From positions 19,572 to 24,771 of the forward strand of contig JAMDCE010000568.1 of the NCBI GenBank assembly GCA_023489135.1: a stretch of DNA of 5,200 nt, in the 5' to 3' direction. Source of the DNA: Chloroflexota bacterium. Its GTDB lineage: Bacteria; Chloroflexota; Chloroflexia; JAMDCE01. Made by a program: the position numbers and the translations under genes. Numbering within the stretch: the first letter of the stretch is position 1; each line of letters begins with the position of its first letter. The notes below the pieces were generated by a model. That model did no database searches, was not told the DNA's origin, and saw nothing but the letters and a program-made list of their open reading frames with translations. This document shows positions 5,137-5,200 of this stretch, one piece after another.

Positions 5137-5142
5137 GGGAGG
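5137..5142 (+). promoter_or_regulatory. Shine-Dalgarno site of scpA
   Basis: GGGAGG, inside a purine run starting at 5133, stands 5 nt before GTG 5148. It is the main reason for choosing that non-ATG start. Confidence 0.75.
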
Positions 5143-5147
5143 AAAAA

Positions 5148-5200
5148 GTGGAATACCAGGTAAAGCTTCCAGTTTTCGAGGGGCCGCTGGACCTCCTTCT
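5148..5200 (+). CDS. scpA: Segregation and condensation protein A, N-terminal fragment
   Basis: Only 17 codons are inside the window: MEYQVKLPVFEGPLDLL, running off the right edge. The VFEGPLDLL stretch is the conserved N-terminal signature of ScpA (Rec8/ScpA kleisin family). In the family, this region contacts the SMC coiled-coil neck; ScpA links SMC heads and binds ScpB to form the bacterial condensin complex acting in chromosome segregation. GTG is the start, with a GGGAGG site 5 nt upstream and the conserved motif beginning right after it. It is divergent from the tRNA-Val/thrS unit, and its neighbour beyond the edge is often scpB in other bacteria. The fragment is short, so the call rests on this one motif. 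Confidence 0.85.
   Translation, partial: MEYQVKLPVFEGPLDLL

Overview
The window looks like chromosomal DNA of a moderately GC-rich bacterium, most likely a Chloroflexota member (Anaerolineae- or Dehalococcoidia-like). This is an inference. It rests on a T-box leader in front of thrS, a lipoprotein with a long Ala/Thr/Gln 'QATATA' stalk of the kind common in that phylum, and an scpA start of the YQVKLPVFEGPLDLL type. No gene here fixes the taxonomy by itself.

Left part (1-2679, + strand): a multi-pass membrane protein lacking a credible start (to 1019) is followed by a lipoprotein gene (1131-2679). The lipoprotein gene is broken by a 4-nt insertion (GAAT, 2131-2134) into an N-terminal ORF (1131-2213) and a C-terminal ORF (frame resuming after 2136, nominal start 2182). 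Removing the 4 nt gives one 514-residue protein: lipobox, small N-terminal domain, Ala/Thr/Gln 11-residue repeats, a DUF1349/concanavalin-like beta-sandwich, a Pro-rich linker and a C-terminal Ig/FnIII-like domain. The first 130 bases of the window are a near-perfect inverted copy of 2047-2180, without the 4-nt insertion. That copy replaces the start of the membrane-protein gene. It is either a genuine inverted duplication (possibly an inversion switch) or an amplification/assembly chimera at a sequence end.

Middle and right part (2683-5053, - strand): a 13-bp perfect hairpin separates the convergent lipoprotein and thrS genes. thrS (4491-2746) encodes a ThrRS without the N-terminal TGS domain. 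It is preceded by a 101-bp MITE-like insertion (4508-4608) and a complete threonine T-box leader (about 4906-4648), with an ACC specifier, T-box core, antiterminator and intrinsic terminator. Only about 29 nt upstream lies a tRNA-Val(GAC) gene (5009-4936) with a good sigma70-type promoter (5053-5024). No separate promoter fits between the tRNA and the T-box, so tRNA-Val and thrS are probably cotranscribed: the tRNA is constitutive and thrS is gated by uncharged tRNA-Thr.

Right edge (5148-5200, + strand): the first 17 codons of scpA (SMC-ScpAB chromosome condensation complex), transcribed divergently from the tRNA-thrS unit.
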